Assembly (NCBI GenBank): GCA_028288125.1
Contig: JAQBOH010000069.1
Span: 1-53,328, forward strand
Reading direction: 5' to 3'
DNA length: 53,328 nt
Source: Mucilaginibacter sp.
GTDB taxonomy: Bacteria; Bacteroidota; Bacteroidia; Sphingobacteriales; Sphingobacteriaceae
Shown: positions 52,138-53,328 of the stretch, piece after piece
Numbering within the stretch: position 1 is the first letter of the stretch
Layout of the letters: each line of letters starts with the position of its first letter
The notes under the pieces: generated by a model
Told to the model about the DNA's origin: nothing
Database searches by the model: none
Seen by the model: the letters and a program-made list of their open reading frames with translations, nothing else
Program-made: the position numbers and the translations under genes

Positions 52138-53328
52138 CTATTCTGCGATTTTTTTGTTTGCAAACCCCTGCCTGGTCATTTCGCCCCACGAATTCTTTTT
52201 CCTTAACAGATCGATATTACCTCTGATGGCTGACCATACAACAAAAGGATGATAAATGAAAGGCTCCAGGATAGCAACCAGCAGGAGCCGAAAAATATCC
52301 TTATTATGCTTGTATTGGTTGTACGTTAATACTTCCATCAGGATAGCAAAAACCGAATATAAAATCCCGAGGACGATAATACCTATCATAAGCAAAACTA
52401 CTGCATAGCTGATAACACCTGTTAAACAAGCCACTATGAATAAAATAATGCCGATAAACTCAACTATTGGCGCCAGAAATTCAAAAAACACCCAGTAGGG
52501 ATAACTTAACATACCCAACAATCCGTAATTCGGGTTTAGGAACATTTTTTTATGCATGCGAAGCGTTTCGATCGTACCACGTGTCCAGCGGTTGCGCTGA
52601 CGGCCTAATATTTTAAACGAGGCCGGCGCTTCCGTCCAGCACAACGGGTCGGGTATAAAATTTACGCGGTATGGTATTTTGGACTCTTCCATATAACGGC
52701 GCATCCGCACCACCAATTCCATGTCTTCGCCAACCGTTTTAACATTATAGCCCCCGCACTTTATAACAATTTCCTTGTCAAAAACCCCAAATGCCCCCGA
52801 AATAAGTAATAGGCCGTTTATGCGGGCCCAGGCCATCCGCCCCAGCAAAAACGCCCGTATATATTCAAGCGTCTGCATTCTTGGCAACAACTGTTTGGGT
52901 AAATTTACCTTCACAATGCGGCCCCCTTCTATTTCGCAGCTGTTGGCAATGCGTACCACGCCGCCTACGGCTATCACCCGTTTGGCGGTACTTTCTAAAA
53001 ATGGCTTTGCAAGCTTTAATATTGCATCCTGTTCAAGCACGCAGTCAACATCAATGCATACGTAGTATTTGTTTTGCGCGATATTAACGCCCACATTTAG
53101 CGCGTCGGCCTTGCCGCCGTTTACTTTGTCAACTACCGTTAATTTACTGTATACCGGGTTTTGGCTTTTATAAACCCCTTTTACCGGTTTGGTGGGTATC
53201 TGCTCGTTCACAAAATAATCGATCTTGTGCAGATCGTACGTCTTTATGAGCTTATTTAATGAATCGTCTTTACTCCCATCGTTTATGATGATTACTTCAA
53301 GGCTATTATAATGCAGCGACAGCAATGA
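52138..53328 (-). CDS. Family 2 membrane glycosyltransferase (N-terminus outside window)
   Basis: A processive inner-membrane glycosyltransferase like PgaC, hyaluronan or cellulose synthases. The open frame runs through the right edge, so the start is missing. The GT-A domain shows the first Asp region VIIINDGSKDD, the DVDC metal motif (CIDVDCVLEQDA), GGVVRI, GEDMEL and the RQRNRW (QxxRW) product-binding motif, followed by three or four membrane helices. It makes a surface polysaccharide of unknown kind and converges on the YaiO-barrel gene. Confidence 0.9.
   Translation of the reverse strand, partial: SLLSLHYNSLEVIIINDGSKDDSLNKLIKTYDLHKIDYFVNEQIPTKPVKGVYKSQNPVYSKLTVVDKVNGGKADALNVGVNIAQNKYYVCIDVDCVLEQDAILKLAKPFLESTAKRVIAVGGVVRIANSCEIEGGRIVKVNLPKQLLPRMQTLEYIRAFLLGRMAWARINGLLLISGAFGVFDKEIVIKCGGYNVKTVGEDMELVVRMRRYMEESKIPYRVNFIPDPLCWTEAPASFKILGRQRNRWTRGTIETLRMHKKMFLNPNYGLLGMLSYPYWVFFEFLAPIVEFIGIILFIVACLTGVISYAVVLLMIGIIVLGILYSVFAILMEVLTYNQYKHNKDIFRLLLVAILEPFIYHPFVVWSAIRGNIDLLRKKNSWGEMTRQGFANKKIAE

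Overview
The window reads as chromosomal DNA of a Bacteroidota bacterium, most likely a Sphingobacteriaceae member of the Mucilaginibacter/Pedobacter type (inference). Supporting signs are a type IX secretion (T9SS) sorting domain, SusC-like plug signatures, TPR and 7TM-DISM histidine kinases, a YaiO barrel, and promoters of the Bacteroidota TTTG / TAnnTTTG form upstream of feoA, rpsP and a small HTH operon. No phage, transposase, CRISPR array, rRNA or complete tRNA was seen.

Layout: 0-3 kb, end of a short-chain dehydrogenase, an MFS-like permease and a convergent zinc alcohol dehydrogenase. 3.2-8.7 kb, a 1690-residue T9SS-exported protein with seven 80-residue repeats plus a small exported protein. 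8.9-11.7 kb, a LytTR response regulator facing a TPR histidine kinase. 12-14 kb, small accessory genes with a tRNA 3'-end-like fragment and a gene broken by an in-frame stop. 14.2-17 kb, a GH78 alpha-L-rhamnosidase. 17-22 kb, the translation cluster rpsP-rimM-trmD-rplS, split by a membrane protein/HTH pair, a VOC protein and a small membrane protein. 22.2-35 kb, a signalling block: a PAS-DHp protein without a catalytic domain faces three overlapping sensor kinase genes, the last encoding about 2526 residues with ten tandem modules. 35-40 kb, LpxH, then a VWA protein divergent from an ECF sigma factor and its membrane partner. 40-46 kb, a phosphate cluster (PhoR-like kinase, PiT-associated DUF47, PiT, DUF4197), YceI, a porin and a SprT-like protease. 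46.4-50.6 kb, feoAB, gcvH-vanZ-like and a DUF4142 lipoprotein. 50.8-53.3 kb, a YaiO barrel facing a membrane glycosyltransferase that runs off the end.

The most unusual content is the giant kinase with ten modules of at least four sub-types in mosaic order, in a translationally coupled three-kinase operon without a response regulator. Next are SusC-plug-like peptides shared by a VWA protein and the divergent sigma-factor partner, an amidotransferase-like domain apparently inserted in an Ig-like domain of the T9SS protein, a long acidic tail on ribosomal protein S16, and a series of intergenic elements each built from its own short word, often with a reverse-complement arm. Functions come from motifs read by eye; no database search was run.
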